DNA of 64,000 nucleotides, from the NCBI GenBank assembly GCA_019694805.1, contig JAIBBG010000001.1, forward strand, positions 62,001 through 126,000. Direction: 5' to 3'. This DNA comes from Flavobacteriales bacterium (lineage in GTDB: Bacteria; Bacteroidota; Bacteroidia; Flavobacteriales_D; Sanyastnellaceae). Below are positions 1 through 9,962 of this stretch, piece by piece (positions within the stretch are counted from its first letter, which is position 1; every line of letters begins with the position of its first letter). The notes beneath the pieces were generated by a model. It had not been told where the DNA came from. It made no database searches and was given only the letters and a program-made list of their open reading frames with translations. A program made the position numbers and the translations under genes.

Positions 1-252
1 GCCGCTGATGTCCTCTACAAAACTTTACCGACGACGATTGATGTGGGTAGATATCATTCATGGGTGATCGATGAAGCTCATTTACCTGATCAACTTGTGG
101 TGACGGCGCGAGACCAAGCCGGCGAAATCATGTCTGTGAGACATCGTGAATTTCAAGTGTGTGGTGTTCAGTTCCATCCTGAAAGCATTATGACTCCGCA
201 CGGACTTCAGATCATTCGCAATTGGGTTGAACATGCCAAAGTCGGTGAGTGA
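1..252 (+). CDS. Glutamine amidotransferase, TrpG/PabA type (3' end only)
   Basis: The reading frame is open from base 1, so the gene begins before the window; only the last 83 residues are present. The fragment carries GRYHSW, typical of the anthranilate/aminodeoxychorismate synthase component II family, and FHPES, which holds the catalytic His and Glu of class I glutamine amidotransferases. The nucleophile Cys lies upstream and is not seen. The family releases ammonia from glutamine for chorismate amination in tryptophan or folate synthesis; which of the two applies here cannot be decided without the upstream neighbours. The stop codon shares one base with the next gene's ATG (TGATG), implying translational coupling. 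Confidence 0.85.
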   Translation, partial: AADVLYKTLPTTIDVGRYHSWVIDEAHLPDQLVVTARDQAGEIMSVRHREFQVCGVQFHPESIMTPHGLQIIRNWVEHAKVGE

Positions 253-1058
253 TGAAGGGCATTTTCACATATCGAGCATTGAAAATAGCTTATGTGCAGA
301 TTGGCGAAGGATCAGAAACCTATTTTGCTTTCCATGGCTTTGGAAGAAAACCGGAAGATTTTGACGTATTTGCTAAACAACTAAAAGCCAATCAACGCAT
401 CATTTCGTTTTCTCTTTTCGCACATGGTGAAAGTTATTTTCCGCCTGAGCGCATACCACATGAGCCATTAACTACTGAAGAGTGGAAAGGCCTTGTGACA
501 GCACTCATGGCATTCTTTGAAGTGAAAAAAATTCATCTGCTTGGCTATTCGATGGGAGGTAGAGTTTGCCTCATGACGTTGCAACTGATGCCTGAGTGCA
601 TCGGTAGGGTATTGTTGCTTGCACCGGATGGACTTAAGATCAACATGCTTTATCGTTTCGCAAGTGGAACGTCTATTGGAAGAAAGATTTACCGGTATAT
701 CATCGACAATCCTTCACTGCTATTTCGATTGGCCAAGGCATTGAACCAAATGGGGTTGCTGCATGACAAACTTCATCGATTTGTGCACGTTCATCTTGAT
801 ACGAAAGAGAAGCGCTGGCAGGTTCACGATGCATGGCTCTTTTACAAAAACATGTTTCCGCATTTGCCATCGCTTGCAAAAATTATTCGTGAAAAAAATG
901 AATCCTTTCAAATGGTATTCGGAAAATTCGATACAGTGATCAAGCCAAAACTTGGTATGCAATTTTCGCAGATGATCGGTAGTCAGCAACACATGAAGGT
1001 GGTTGATTATGGTCATCGATTGATGACACAAGATGTCATCGAACAGTGCGAGTGGTAA
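252..1058 (+). CDS. Alpha/beta hydrolase
   Basis: 268 residues from the ATG at 252; a GTG at 249 is also in frame, but the ATG forms a TGATG overlap with the preceding stop. The protein has the alpha/beta hydrolase layout: HGFG oxyanion-type segment near residue 28, nucleophile elbow GYSMGG near residue 98, a candidate acid in FGKFD near residue 228 and a candidate catalytic His in YGHRLM near residue 254. There is no signal peptide, so it is probably cytoplasmic. Substrate is unknown; the fold covers esterases, MenH-like lyases and haloalkane dehalogenases. Coupling to a chorismate-type amidotransferase may hint at a role in that operon, but this is inference. It is convergent with the next gene, with 20 bp between stops. 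Confidence 0.8.
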   Translation: MKGIFTYRALKIAYVQIGEGSETYFAFHGFGRKPEDFDVFAKQLKANQRIISFSLFAHGESYFPPERIPHEPLTTEEWKGLVTALMAFFEVKKIHLLGYSMGGRVCLMTLQLMPECIGRVLLLAPDGLKINMLYRFASGTSIGRKIYRYIIDNPSLLFRLAKALNQMGLLHDKLHRFVHVHLDTKEKRWQVHDAWLFYKNMFPHLPSLAKIIREKNESFQMVFGKFDTVIKPKLGMQFSQMIGSQQHMKVVDYGHRLMTQDVIEQCEW

Positions 1059-1078
1059 GCTCAAGCAGGATCAGTTCA

Positions 1079-2119
1079 TCATTCCTTTTCGATATGGGCG
1101 TTGATGTATTTCCTCCAGCGCTCTATCACCTCACGCATATCATCGGGCAAGTCTTTTTCAAAATACAACCACTCACCGGAGACAGGATGATGAAATCCAA
1201 GTGATCTAGCATGTAAAGCCTGCCGAGGAAGGATTGCCAAACAATTCTGCACGAATTGTTTGTACTTCGGGAAAGTTGTTCCTTTCAGAATTTGATCACC
1301 GCCATATTCAAAATCGCCGAACAATGTGTGTCCGATATGTTTCATATGAACTCGGATCTGGTGTGTACGTCCTGTTTCCAGTTTGCATTCAACCAATGTG
1401 ACATAACCAAATCTCTCCAGCACTTTATAGTGCGTCACCGCGTGTTTTCCATAATCACCATCAGGAAAAACCGTGAAGACTTTGCGGTCTTTGAGGCTTC
1501 GCCCAGTGTTGCCGATCACAGTACCATCTTCTTTGACATCCCCCCAAACAAGAGCGACATATCTTCTTTCAATGGTTCGATCAAAAAATTGTTTACTCAG
1601 GTTGACCAATGCACGATCGGTTTTGGCGATCACCATGACACCGGTGGTGTTTTTGTCTAATCGATGCACAAGACCGGGATGTGCATCGCTTCTTTTTGGT
1701 AAATTTTGAAAATGATAAATGAGTGCATTCACCAATGTACCGGTATAATTTCCGTGACCAGGATGCACCACCATATTGGAAGGTTTATTGAGGATGATTA
1801 ACTCATCATCTTCAAACAATATTTCCAGAGGAATGTTTTCGGGAATGAGTTCCAGTTCACGCACTGGATATGGCATTTCGATGGTAATCACATCGAGAGG
1901 TTTGATTTTGTAACTGCTCTTAACGGGTTTACCGTTGACACGAACAAAATCATGATCACATGCATCCTGAATACGCGTGCGTGAAGTTTTCTCTAAACGA
2001 TCAAATAGAAATTTATCAATCCTGACTAAACCCTGACCTTTATCCGCCACAATACGATGATGCTCAAATAAGTCATCATCATTGTCATTTACTCCATTGT
2101 CTACTGGATCTTCCTGCAC
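1079..2119 (-). CDS. RluD/RluA-family pseudouridine synthase
   Basis: 346 residues. The N-terminal part (about residues 30-90) is an S4 RNA-binding domain. The catalytic domain follows, with GLVHRLDKNTTG near residue 152 holding the catalytic Asp of the RluA/RluD family, and HQIRVHMKHIGH further on. The family isomerises uridine to pseudouridine in 23S rRNA (RluD acts on helix 69; RluC and TruC are relatives), so the exact target is not certain. The acidic N-terminal extension before the S4 domain is unremarkable for the phylum. It is the last gene of a minus-strand group following the PASTA and T9SS genes, 23 bp after the latter, and is probably cotranscribed. Confidence 0.9.
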   Translation of the reverse strand: MQEDPVDNGVNDNDDDLFEHHRIVADKGQGLVRIDKFLFDRLEKTSRTRIQDACDHDFVRVNGKPVKSSYKIKPLDVITIEMPYPVRELELIPENIPLEILFEDDELIILNKPSNMVVHPGHGNYTGTLVNALIYHFQNLPKRSDAHPGLVHRLDKNTTGVMVIAKTDRALVNLSKQFFDRTIERRYVALVWGDVKEDGTVIGNTGRSLKDRKVFTVFPDGDYGKHAVTHYKVLERFGYVTLVECKLETGRTHQIRVHMKHIGHTLFGDFEYGGDQILKGTTFPKYKQFVQNCLAILPRQALHARSLGFHHPVSGEWLYFEKDLPDDMREVIERWRKYINAHIEKE

Positions 2120-2142
2120 AATTTACTTTTTTGCGAATGTCG

Positions 2143-4071
2143 TTATTCTGCGACAAATCTGCGTACGACGGTACCACCATGTTGAACATCTGAAACGCGG
2201 AGCAGATAAGTTGCAGGAGCAAGATCACTGATGTCCATCGAAGTCATGCCGTTTCCTGTGCATGATGTTGTGCGAATGATTCTTCCTGTGATGTCCAAAA
2301 TGCTGCATTCATATTTGTTATGATCTGCAGGTAGGGTAAAATTGATTTGCTCTTGTGCCGGATTCGGAAACACTTCACTCAAATTGATCATGTGCTCTTC
2401 AACATTCACCCATTCAGGCAATCCTGATTTGAAAACCGGACGAATCATCACAGAACCGACAATAGATGATGGATTCCAAGTTGAATTTCCCTGCAATTGG
2501 TAGAACAATTTTGTTGCATTGGCAGAAGTGTTTTTATCCAATCCCATGTTGAGTGAAACATCACTTTGCTGTACATAACCAACATAAAAATCACCTTGAT
2601 CGATAAAGACGGGATTCACCAAAGAATAGTACACAAAAAGGTCAGGACCACTTTCGAAATAATGAGGAATAGAGTAATTGAAATTATCGAAATCACTTGT
2701 GAGGAGATTGCCCGGTTGTCCTGAATTATCGTCCCAAACCTGCATGATGAAAGATTGATCCGTTGCGAGGTATTGAATCGGAATAAAATACATGTAGTAA
2801 CCCAGCAAAGTATCAGGAATAGCTGCATTGAACTTCACGGCGACTTTACCACCTGCGTTTTCAATACCATAAGCACGCTCTGCGGTACCATCATCGTAGG
2901 CATAATAGTTTGAAAATTTCTGCACAAAGCATGTGGTATCATTGAAAACGTGTGCATCAGTTTGATTGAAGTTTACACAAACCTGAAATGATGCAGAATC
3001 CACAGTTGTTGGGGTAGAATACTCAAAATTCTGCAATCCTACGGTGCGCACCCTTTCGCTGTTCGCGTTGTTTTGTCCATCCACATCAGCATCGCCTTCG
3101 AAAATCTGTGTGCCTTCATAACTGACATTCCATCTTGTGGCAATGTTTTCATCGGATGGACCTAGATTTCGGTTGTAATAAGTAAGCTGATCCGCCATGT
3201 ACAAGGATGGATTGCTTTCAAAATGTGTCCAGGGCATGGAGGTGTATCCGAAGTTGAGCAAAGTATTCAGTGGATATTCTGCAGCCACTTCATCAAACTG
3301 GTAAGTATTTGGGTGAAGATCTGATTCGATCATCACATAATCGATGTGCCAATGATCAAGAGCGCCATGTAAGGTGCAGTAATTTTTAAACCTGAACCTG
3401 AATCCGCTTTGGAGAAAAAGCGGATCGTTGATGTGAAGCCACACACCTTGAAAGGTATCCACTGCACCACCACCTTGAACTTCCCAAGCGCGCATCCATG
3501 CACCAGCTTGAAGTGGCGTATAAAATTCGAGGATCAAGGAATCACCTTGTGCGCCCAGGATTCCGTCTTCATCTGGTGCATTGCCGAGCCCCCCTTTTTC
3601 AAAATGAAAATACAGGAATACACTGTCTTCAGCTGTATAGCCATCGAGATCGATCGGCAATGAAGTGAGTGTATCAGCTTGTCCCCATTCGAGGTAAGAT
3701 TCAGAAATGGTTTCGAACCAAAGTGTATCGTGGTAAGGTGTACCATCGCTTTGAAGGCCATCGAGTGTGGCAACACCCAAAGTAAGAGGTGATATCGGAA
3801 AAGTATTGTTGATGAAAGCACCATTGTCCGACCATCGCTGCCAACTCGCTGGAATATTTGGATCATTGGTTGGGAGTGAATACCGCGAAAAATCATCGAA
3901 GAATGGCAGTGTGAGCATTCCACCGCCACGGTCTGTGCGTGGAGCGAATGTTCTTTCTTTTGCGAACCATTCTGCCTGCTGCTGGTTGAAAGAAATATTT
4001 TTTTCGCGTTCCTGTGCCAGGACCATTCCGTTGAGTACACAGCAAAGCAGGGTAAAAGTCAAAAATTTCAT
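2143..4071 (-). CDS. Secreted protein with T9SS type A sorting domain
   Basis: About 642 residues. I place the start at the ATG at 4071, giving a clear signal peptide (MKFLTFTLLCC... ending at a VLAQ cleavage site); an in-frame ATG at 4089 lies directly behind the upstream stop and would add six residues. The body is beta-rich with no catalytic motif I recognise and has aromatic/Gly-Asp segments typical of exported Bacteroidota beta-sandwich proteins. The last 80 or so residues are a T9SS type A domain: EVFPNPAQEQINF, then a DITGR turn, then a final ATYLLRVSD strand. The protein should be carried across the outer membrane by the type IX system and be anchored or released. Function is otherwise unknown. 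Confidence 0.8.
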   Translation of the reverse strand: MKFLTFTLLCCVLNGMVLAQEREKNISFNQQQAEWFAKERTFAPRTDRGGGMLTLPFFDDFSRYSLPTNDPNIPASWQRWSDNGAFINNTFPISPLTLGVATLDGLQSDGTPYHDTLWFETISESYLEWGQADTLTSLPIDLDGYTAEDSVFLYFHFEKGGLGNAPDEDGILGAQGDSLILEFYTPLQAGAWMRAWEVQGGGAVDTFQGVWLHINDPLFLQSGFRFRFKNYCTLHGALDHWHIDYVMIESDLHPNTYQFDEVAAEYPLNTLLNFGYTSMPWTHFESNPSLYMADQLTYYNRNLGPSDENIATRWNVSYEGTQIFEGDADVDGQNNANSERVRTVGLQNFEYSTPTTVDSASFQVCVNFNQTDAHVFNDTTCFVQKFSNYYAYDDGTAERAYGIENAGGKVAVKFNAAIPDTLLGYYMYFIPIQYLATDQSFIMQVWDDNSGQPGNLLTSDFDNFNYSIPHYFESGPDLFVYYSLVNPVFIDQGDFYVGYVQQSDVSLNMGLDKNTSANATKLFYQLQGNSTWNPSSIVGSVMIRPVFKSGLPEWVNVEEHMINLSEVFPNPAQEQINFTLPADHNKYECSILDITGRIIRTTSCTGNGMTSMDISDLAPATYLLRVSDVQHGGTVVRRFVAE

Positions 4072-4089
4072 GCTCATCATTAAAGGCAA

Positions 4090-4890
4090 TTATCGGTCTT
4101 CATCAGGCTCCTGAGAACAGGGCGAGTTATAAAGCCATAAATCTACAATCCGGCCCGGTGTTGTCCCTATCGTCGGGTCGTGAACGGGATCCTGGCGGCA
4201 AACGCGAAAAGTTGAAGAATCTTGTGCAGTAGGGGATTCAATGCCCGGTTCAAATCGACAATTGCAGATCAAATTCAGGGTATCGAGGATGGTTTGTACT
4301 TCAGAACATGTTTTGCCTGTGAAGTCAGGCACGATGATTCTGGTATTGGCAGCACGACCAATGACCAAGGTGACTCTGGCTCCGCGCGGGATCATGGAAT
4401 CGGCCTTCAGGCTTTTGCCCTTTTGTGTGACTCGAATGATGCTTCCCGGAAAGGTGTTATTGTCTTCATACAAGGTATCAAAGTCAATCGCCTTGTTTTT
4501 GAGTTTGATCATAGCTACCGCTGCATAATCACCTTGTTTGATACCCAATCTTTCCATCGGTGGACTCAATCGGTAGATGGTGAGAAACACTTGCCTGCCT
4601 TCTTTGACTTGGCTTTCCGGTACAGGACTTTGATCCACTACGGTTCCTGGGGTCGCTTTTCTATCGTAAATGCTGTCGATCACCACATAATTTAGTCCTC
4701 GCGACTCAATGGATGAAATAGCTTCATCCAATGTCATGCCTTTCATATCTGGCACGGAGATGAACTCCCCATGGTCGGTATACCATCTCAGATAAAACCA
4801 TGAAATACCAATCACAGCGACATAGACAAGCAGGATGCGTAATACCGCCTTCCTGACTTCAGGTGATTTGATGGATGATGACATGGACAT
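4090..4890 (-). CDS. Membrane-anchored PASTA-domain protein
   Basis: 266 residues: short cytoplasmic N-terminus, one transmembrane helix (about residues 16-36), then PASTA repeats facing the periplasm, beginning at VPDMKGMTLDEA and again at VPDFTGKTCSEV, with a weaker middle repeat. PASTA domains in penicillin-binding proteins and Ser/Thr kinases bind peptidoglycan or its precursors; here there is no kinase or transpeptidase domain attached. The final 50 residues hold four Cys residues, possibly two disulfides. The stop at 4090 abuts the T9SS cargo gene, so the genes are likely cotranscribed, a pairing with RluD that I recall from other Bacteroidota (knowledge, not a search). Confidence 0.85.
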   Translation of the reverse strand: MSMSSSIKSPEVRKAVLRILLVYVAVIGISWFYLRWYTDHGEFISVPDMKGMTLDEAISSIESRGLNYVVIDSIYDRKATPGTVVDQSPVPESQVKEGRQVFLTIYRLSPPMERLGIKQGDYAAVAMIKLKNKAIDFDTLYEDNNTFPGSIIRVTQKGKSLKADSMIPRGARVTLVIGRAANTRIIVPDFTGKTCSEVQTILDTLNLICNCRFEPGIESPTAQDSSTFRVCRQDPVHDPTIGTTPGRIVDLWLYNSPCSQEPDEDR

Positions 4891-5063
4891 ATTCCGGGGG
4901 CAAATTATGACTTAGTGGAATTTGAAGACCTAAAAATCAAAATTTAAATTGGCATTGAATTGTTCATTCCGTCTGAAGGTCATGCTGTTTCAACCGGTTT
5001 GAGAGGCGAAAAAGGATAGTAGGTTAGTGCAAGGAGAGGTTGATGTGCAGCATACCGTTAGGA

Positions 5064-5369
5064 TCACTTGAATTTGTCCTTTCGAAACCATCGCTTATAC
5101 CAAGGTACGTCCTTTCCCCAGGAATGGCGTTCGGCTTTCTTGAGATTTTTCTTCATTCGCTTTCTGGTAGCCTTATCCTGAGCTTCCATGTGATGGTCCT
5201 TCCGCGAATTGTATTCTGCGCGTTTTTGCTCCATGGCTTGTGCTTCCTTTTGTGCGCCTGATTCAGGAGTGACTTTATTTTTCTCCCGCTTCCTCTGCGC
5301 ATGAATATTTCCTGCCGTAGCCATGAGCAAGACAAACATCATGATATATCTAAGATTCCGCATGACCAT
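5064..5369 (-). CDS. Small basic exported protein, unknown
   Basis: 101 residues from the ATG at 5369; a GTG at 5378 overlapping the previous stop (TAGTG) and an ATG at 5363 are alternatives. A signal peptide (RYIMMFVLLMATA, cleavage after IHAQ) is followed by about 75 residues very rich in Lys, Arg and Glu, ending in a WYKRWFRKDKF tail. No known domain is visible. The charge pattern suggests a helical, possibly nucleic-acid- or membrane-surface-binding periplasmic peptide, but that is speculation. It is the last gene of a four-gene minus-strand run starting at 9650. Confidence 0.55.
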   Translation of the reverse strand: MVMRNLRYIMMFVLLMATAGNIHAQRKREKNKVTPESGAQKEAQAMEQKRAEYNSRKDHHMEAQDKATRKRMKKNLKKAERHSWGKDVPWYKRWFRKDKFK

Positions 5370-5377
5370 GGAACGCA

Positions 5378-6292
5378 CTATTTGTAAAATTCGTATGAGA
5401 ATTTGATGATCTCGATATCATGACTTTGAAGATCGTGATCCAGAAACGCCTCAATCAGCATAGTAGCTGTATACAAAATTTCAATTTCGCGTTTCATCTC
5501 CTTTCCTTCAAAAAACTCCACTTTGGTGAGGTTGCCGAGTTTGTCGTACTGAAAAGTTTGAACCTTACCGGTAGAATTGAGGTTGTCGGTGGTCTCAATG
5601 CGTTCAACCCAACCGTGGTCATTGTATACATATTTGCGCGTCACTGTGCGTCCACTCATGATGAGTTCTTCCGTTTCGCTTTCGATATAACCCAGTGTAT
5701 TTCTGACAATGGTATAGTTGGAATAATGCAATCCATAGTTATTGAAATTGCTCCTTTTCATCATACCGTTTTGAGCATCTGTCCATGAAAAAGACTCTGA
5801 ATTGATATTGATGACCTGACCGGGCTCTAATTTACCTTTTTCTTGGGCAATATTTTCTGCTTTACCATAATCCATGCGGATCAGCCGACCGTGTTCATCA
5901 TAATTGAATTGTGTGGTGAAATAACCTCTTGTGCCTGCTTCCTTTTTCAACTCAACTTCTCCAAGATCATTGCGTTTGTATTCAATGGTCAGGCTGTCTA
6001 CCAGACTGAGCACACTCGTCACCTGATCCATACCAGTGAGTAATCCCACTTCATTGAAACGATAAACAACCACATCCGGACGCTGTTCTATGGGTCTGTT
6101 GGGCCTTTTTATGCTTGTAACCCCTGTGATGGTTTTGATTTTATTCACCCAAAGAAACTGCTGACTAAAGAACATTTCATCTTTGAATGCATTGCCGTAG
6201 CGGTTGTCGATGATCTGTCCATCACTGTTCAGTGATGCGATCATCATCAGGGTGATGAGCAACATGTAGAGAATTTTCCGTGAAACGATCAT
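5378..6292 (-). CDS. Exported protein with YD-like repeats, unknown
   Basis: 304 residues from the ATG at 6292, which lies one base after the stop of the DUF255 gene; longer in-frame starts overlap that gene and are unlikely. The signal peptide is ILYMLLITLMMIASL with a probable cut near SDGQ. The body contains repeated YD-like strand pairs (FNYDEHGRLIRMDYG, KYVYNDHGWVERIE, FQYDKLGNLTKVEF), the pattern found in YD/RHS-type and toxin-repeat beta structures, but there is no toxin domain and the protein is short. Probably a periplasmic or surface beta-rich protein. Function unknown. Confidence 0.65.
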   Translation of the reverse strand: MIVSRKILYMLLITLMMIASLNSDGQIIDNRYGNAFKDEMFFSQQFLWVNKIKTITGVTSIKRPNRPIEQRPDVVVYRFNEVGLLTGMDQVTSVLSLVDSLTIEYKRNDLGEVELKKEAGTRGYFTTQFNYDEHGRLIRMDYGKAENIAQEKGKLEPGQVININSESFSWTDAQNGMMKRSNFNNYGLHYSNYTIVRNTLGYIESETEELIMSGRTVTRKYVYNDHGWVERIETTDNLNSTGKVQTFQYDKLGNLTKVEFFEGKEMKREIEILYTATMLIEAFLDHDLQSHDIEIIKFSYEFYK

Positions 6293-6293
6293 A

Positions 6294-8297
6294 CTATGAT
6301 TCCTGCAACAATGCCAATGCCTCTGATACATGATGAACCGGGGCGTGACATGCGCGTCCGGTGCAAACATAGATGGTCGTATCGGCCGAATTTCTGGCAT
6401 GAAAGAGTGGCAATTCACTTTCATTTGTTGATGCCGCAAAACGGCACTCAGGAAAATAGTGAGCCCTAAGTTCGCTCAACACGAGCTCAGCATTCTTACC
6501 GGTAATGACAACCTCATGAGAAACCGCCAGGTGATCGAGCAGCAACATGAGCCAATTGCTATAAGCCGAACCATGCGATATTCTCGGAAGCATTTGATTC
6601 ATGAGCCTCGTTGATTTTTCCTGATCATTCCTATTGTCGAGATGGACGGATAATTTTTGCAGACATCTTGCCATGACACTGAGGGAAGAAGGAATGACAT
6701 TGTCTTCCGTATCACTTCTTTCCACGGACATGATACTTTCGGTGGCATAATTGAATATACCCGTGTGTTCCCGATAGAACTTTTGGGTTGCAACATCAGT
6801 CCAATGACTTGCTTCCTTGAGGTAGAGATCTTTACCGGTTGATTCATAAAGGTCAATGGCAGCCTGAATCAAGAAAGCATAATCATCGAGAAATCCTGGA
6901 ATTGATCTCATACCTTTTGTAAACGCCCGGTAAATCACATCTTCAGCACATAAATGTCTTTTCAATGCGCCATACAATTCCTCCGCAGATTTCAAATAAT
7001 TTTTGTCACGAAAGGCGTCGCCGGCGGCAACATAAGCAGAGACCAACATCGCATTCCATGAAGTCAGCACTTTATCATCAAGTCCTGGTCTGATTCTCTT
7101 ATTCCGTTCGTGGAGTAACTTTTCACAAAACCGTTTTCTTATATCATCAAAATCTGTCGCAGACAAGCCATGCTTCGCTGCGAATGATTCATCTTGTTCA
7201 TGGCATAACAAAATGTTCATGCCATGTTCCCAAAAGCCTTCCTGGCCTACTCTGAAATACTCTGTGGCTATGGCTGCATCGTCGCCGGTTGCCAGTAGAA
7301 ATTCACTTTTTGTCCAGCAATAATATTTTCCTTCCACACCTTCGGAGTCTGCATCCAAAGCGGCACAGAAAAGACCATCTTTGGTTTTGAGCTCGCGTTC
7401 TGCCCAGGCGATGGTTTGTTCTGCGATTCTTCGGAATAATGGTTGGCCACCCGCTGAGTATGCATGGGCATACACTGAAATAAGTTGCGCATTATCGTAC
7501 AGCATTTTTTCAAAATGCGGCACTTTCCAAAGCGCATCCACACTGTATCTGCAAAAGCCGCCACCAATCTGATCATAGATTCCTCCCAGAGCCATACGGT
7601 TCAGCGTCTGCGTCACATGAGCTATGCACGCATCACTTTCATGTTTATATCCATATCGGAGTAAAAACTCCAATGTCACCGGCATAGGAAACTTCGGAGC
7701 TCGTCTTTGTCCACCCAACTCGAGATCCCATGACGACATCCATTCCTTCACTTTATCCTCGACAAATTGAAGACCTGATTCGACATGTTTCTTTTCGCCA
7801 CTGAAATCATGCAATTGAGTTAGACCTTCGGTAAGTCGATCAGCATATGCTAATACTTTTGTTTTTTCTCTTCGGTAAACATCGAAGAGATTTTCAAGGA
7901 TATTGAGCCATTGTAACTTCGGAAAATAAGTACCACCGTATACAGGTCTTCCATCAGGAAGTGTAAAAACATTCAGCGGCCATCCTCCTCTACCACCCAT
8001 CAAATGCACAGCATCCATATAAATGTGATCTATATCAGGTCTTTCCTCACGATCAACCTTGATGCATACAAAATGCTGATTCATCAATTCGGCACATTCG
8101 AAATCTTCGAAAACCTCATGTTCCATCACATGACACCAATGACAAGCGGAGTAGCCAATGGAAACAAGTACCAGTTTGTCTTCGTCTACGGCCTTCTTCC
8201 AGGCATCATCATGCCAAGCAAACCAGTGAACTGGATTGTCTTTGTGCTGAAGCAGATAAGGACTCGTTTCAACGGAAAGATGATTTTTTCCTTCCAT
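6294..8297 (-). CDS. DUF255 / YyaL-family thioredoxin-fold protein
   Basis: 667 residues, the normal size of the family. The N-terminal thioredoxin-like domain (about residues 1-165) has the family signature [14 protein letters not shown] and a CHWC redox motif at residues 52-55. The remainder is an alpha/alpha-barrel-like region resembling N-acylglucosamine 2-epimerase-type barrels, with RRAPKFPMP and GGFCRYSVD motifs. The biochemical role is unproven; the human relative is SPATA20. There is no signal peptide, so cytoplasmic. It begins 3 bp after the upstream TlpA-like gene and runs directly into the YD-like gene, so an operon is likely. Confidence 0.9.
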   Translation of the reverse strand: MEGKNHLSVETSPYLLQHKDNPVHWFAWHDDAWKKAVDEDKLVLVSIGYSACHWCHVMEHEVFEDFECAELMNQHFVCIKVDREERPDIDHIYMDAVHLMGGRGGWPLNVFTLPDGRPVYGGTYFPKLQWLNILENLFDVYRREKTKVLAYADRLTEGLTQLHDFSGEKKHVESGLQFVEDKVKEWMSSWDLELGGQRRAPKFPMPVTLEFLLRYGYKHESDACIAHVTQTLNRMALGGIYDQIGGGFCRYSVDALWKVPHFEKMLYDNAQLISVYAHAYSAGGQPLFRRIAEQTIAWAERELKTKDGLFCAALDADSEGVEGKYYCWTKSEFLLATGDDAAIATEYFRVGQEGFWEHGMNILLCHEQDESFAAKHGLSATDFDDIRKRFCEKLLHERNKRIRPGLDDKVLTSWNAMLVSAYVAAGDAFRDKNYLKSAEELYGALKRHLCAEDVIYRAFTKGMRSIPGFLDDYAFLIQAAIDLYESTGKDLYLKEASHWTDVATQKFYREHTGIFNYATESIMSVERSDTEDNVIPSSLSVMARCLQKLSVHLDNRNDQEKSTRLMNQMLPRISHGSAYSNWLMLLLDHLAVSHEVVITGKNAELVLSELRAHYFPECRFAASTNESELPLFHARNSADTTIYVCTGRACHAPVHHVSEALALLQES

Positions 8298-8300
8298 GTA

Positions 8301-9650
8301 TTATTTCACTTCACTTAATAATTCATCTAGAATTGACTCCAGCTTACTGCGTTGTATCAACCTGCGGAGGATTACACCATTGCGATCAACAGCTATCAGA
8401 GTAGGTGTACTGGGAACCGGAAATCTGCTGTTGAAATTTTGGCGTGCTGATGCTTCAAGGTAGACATTCACCCAAGGTACCTGATCAGCAGCAGCAACTG
8501 GTTGCCAGATATCCACGGTTTTATCTGTGCCAATGGCGTATACTTCGACACCATTCGTATGGTATTTTTCATAAATTTCTTTGAGTTCAGGTTTGAATTC
8601 TCTGCAATGCGAGCAATTCGTCTTCCAGAACATGATGATGGTGATTTTGTTTTTGGCACAGACTTCCTTCAGGCTTGTGTGATTTCCATTCACATCAGGA
8701 AGATTAAGAAATTCGATGGTTTTTCCTGGTTTGCAATTCTCCAGGGCAGTCAGCAGTTTGCGCGTTTCAGCGGTTGTATGTTCGTTTTCAGTACAGTCAG
8801 ATGAATACCACGTAAGGAAATATGTCAGTGCTTCTTCGTCTTTTCTGTCGATGAGTTTGTCCAGCATGAATCGAAATAGCCAAGCTGAAACATTTTCATC
8901 AGCCAAGCCTTTGGTCATGATTTGATCAACATACTCTTCTGTGCGATCACGTTTATCGAAGTATTCGAAATGCAGATTGAGTTTTCGAATGGTACCAATG
9001 TGATAGAGGATGTTTTTATCGCGAAAAGGCACGAAGTCGAATTGGTGTTTGGCATTGTAATCCAGAATACTGTCTGCAGAAACCGGATTGGTCTGCCATG
9101 CGGGCGCCATGGGAGCTGAAAGTAATTTCGTCAAAAAAGATCCGGTATATGTTTTTGGAAATGCTTTACCGATTGAGTCGCATAAAAGAAAGAAATCCCT
9201 TTCACGCTTCAAATATTCCATGCTGTTGCGCGGCAATGAATCGGGGTTCAAAGTAAGTTTATGGTAAGCAGGCATCAGCTTCGCATAAGGCTCCGCCTCG
9301 GCATATCCTTCAATGAGAAGTGGTAACTTTTTGAGTGTGTTGTAATCGGTTTGTATCGCGAGTTTAGGTGATCCAACCATAGCAGGGCTGATGATAAAAT
9401 CACCCCATTTCTCCGGATCGGAAGAAATTCTGATGCGGTATTGACCGGGGTGGTCAAATTGGATCGCCAGCTTCAATTTCCCTTCCGCGTCTAATTCTTT
9501 GCTCATTTGATTCTTCCAACCATCTTCCATGAAATACTCAAGAATCAGACGAGAATTGGCCGGGGCATGCTGAATATGAAACGTGACATTCTCCTGTGAT
9601 TTCAGAAGCGAAGTCGAAAATAAAAAAAAGAAAACAATGTAGCGTTTCAT
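8301..9650 (-). CDS. TlpA-like thiol-disulfide protein (DUF5106-type N-terminus)
   Basis: 449 residues with a signal peptide (MKRYIVFFFLFSTSLLKS). Residues 20 to about 300 form the beta-sandwich plus helical region usual in Bacteroidota TlpA-like proteins (DUF4369/DUF5106 type). The C-terminal thioredoxin domain (about 310-449) has FWKTNCSHCREF with redox pair CSHC near residue 344 and the cis-proline loop PSTPTL. It probably works in the periplasm on disulfide reduction or isomerisation; the partner is unknown. It is first of a four-gene minus-strand operon and the next gene also has a thioredoxin fold, so the pair may share a redox role (inference). Confidence 0.88.
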   Translation of the reverse strand: MKRYIVFFFLFSTSLLKSQENVTFHIQHAPANSRLILEYFMEDGWKNQMSKELDAEGKLKLAIQFDHPGQYRIRISSDPEKWGDFIISPAMVGSPKLAIQTDYNTLKKLPLLIEGYAEAEPYAKLMPAYHKLTLNPDSLPRNSMEYLKRERDFFLLCDSIGKAFPKTYTGSFLTKLLSAPMAPAWQTNPVSADSILDYNAKHQFDFVPFRDKNILYHIGTIRKLNLHFEYFDKRDRTEEYVDQIMTKGLADENVSAWLFRFMLDKLIDRKDEEALTYFLTWYSSDCTENEHTTAETRKLLTALENCKPGKTIEFLNLPDVNGNHTSLKEVCAKNKITIIMFWKTNCSHCREFKPELKEIYEKYHTNGVEVYAIGTDKTVDIWQPVAAADQVPWVNVYLEASARQNFNSRFPVPSTPTLIAVDRNGVILRRLIQRSKLESILDELLSEVK

Positions 9651-9962
9651 GAATAATCATCAAATATGAGGGGTGAAAGTTAGTCATGCCTGAGCAATAA
9701 CGATACCAATCAGAGAACTACACTCCAGCAATATTGCATCGGCATTACTCATGTGTTTGGCTTGCGTATCATTGGTTTCGCCCTAAAGCCAAATACATGA
9801 ATGAACAATTACTTTCGTGAGACCAAACAAGGCGAGTAAGTGTTGAGTCATGACTGATGAAAGCATTGGAAGTTGATTGTTCGTCAAATTTTAACTCGTG
9901 ATCATCGAATTTTAGATAAAATCTCTTCAGCAGTCTTAATTTCGTCAACAAATTCAACCCAA
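9651..9962. other. 312-bp divergent intergenic region
   Basis: This is the only gene-free stretch above 300 bp. It separates the TlpA-like gene (minus) from glyA (plus) and so must hold two promoters. The only promoter-like element I can point to is TAATTTCG at 9937-9944, 18 nt before the glyA ATG. No hairpin with a T-tract, no riboswitch-like fold that I recognise and no tRNA is evident. The short reading frames here have no support. Confidence 0.6.

Noticed and set aside
4222-4695. 157-residue plus-strand frame over the PASTA gene
   Set aside because: Shadow of a well-supported gene on the minus strand, without motifs of its own.
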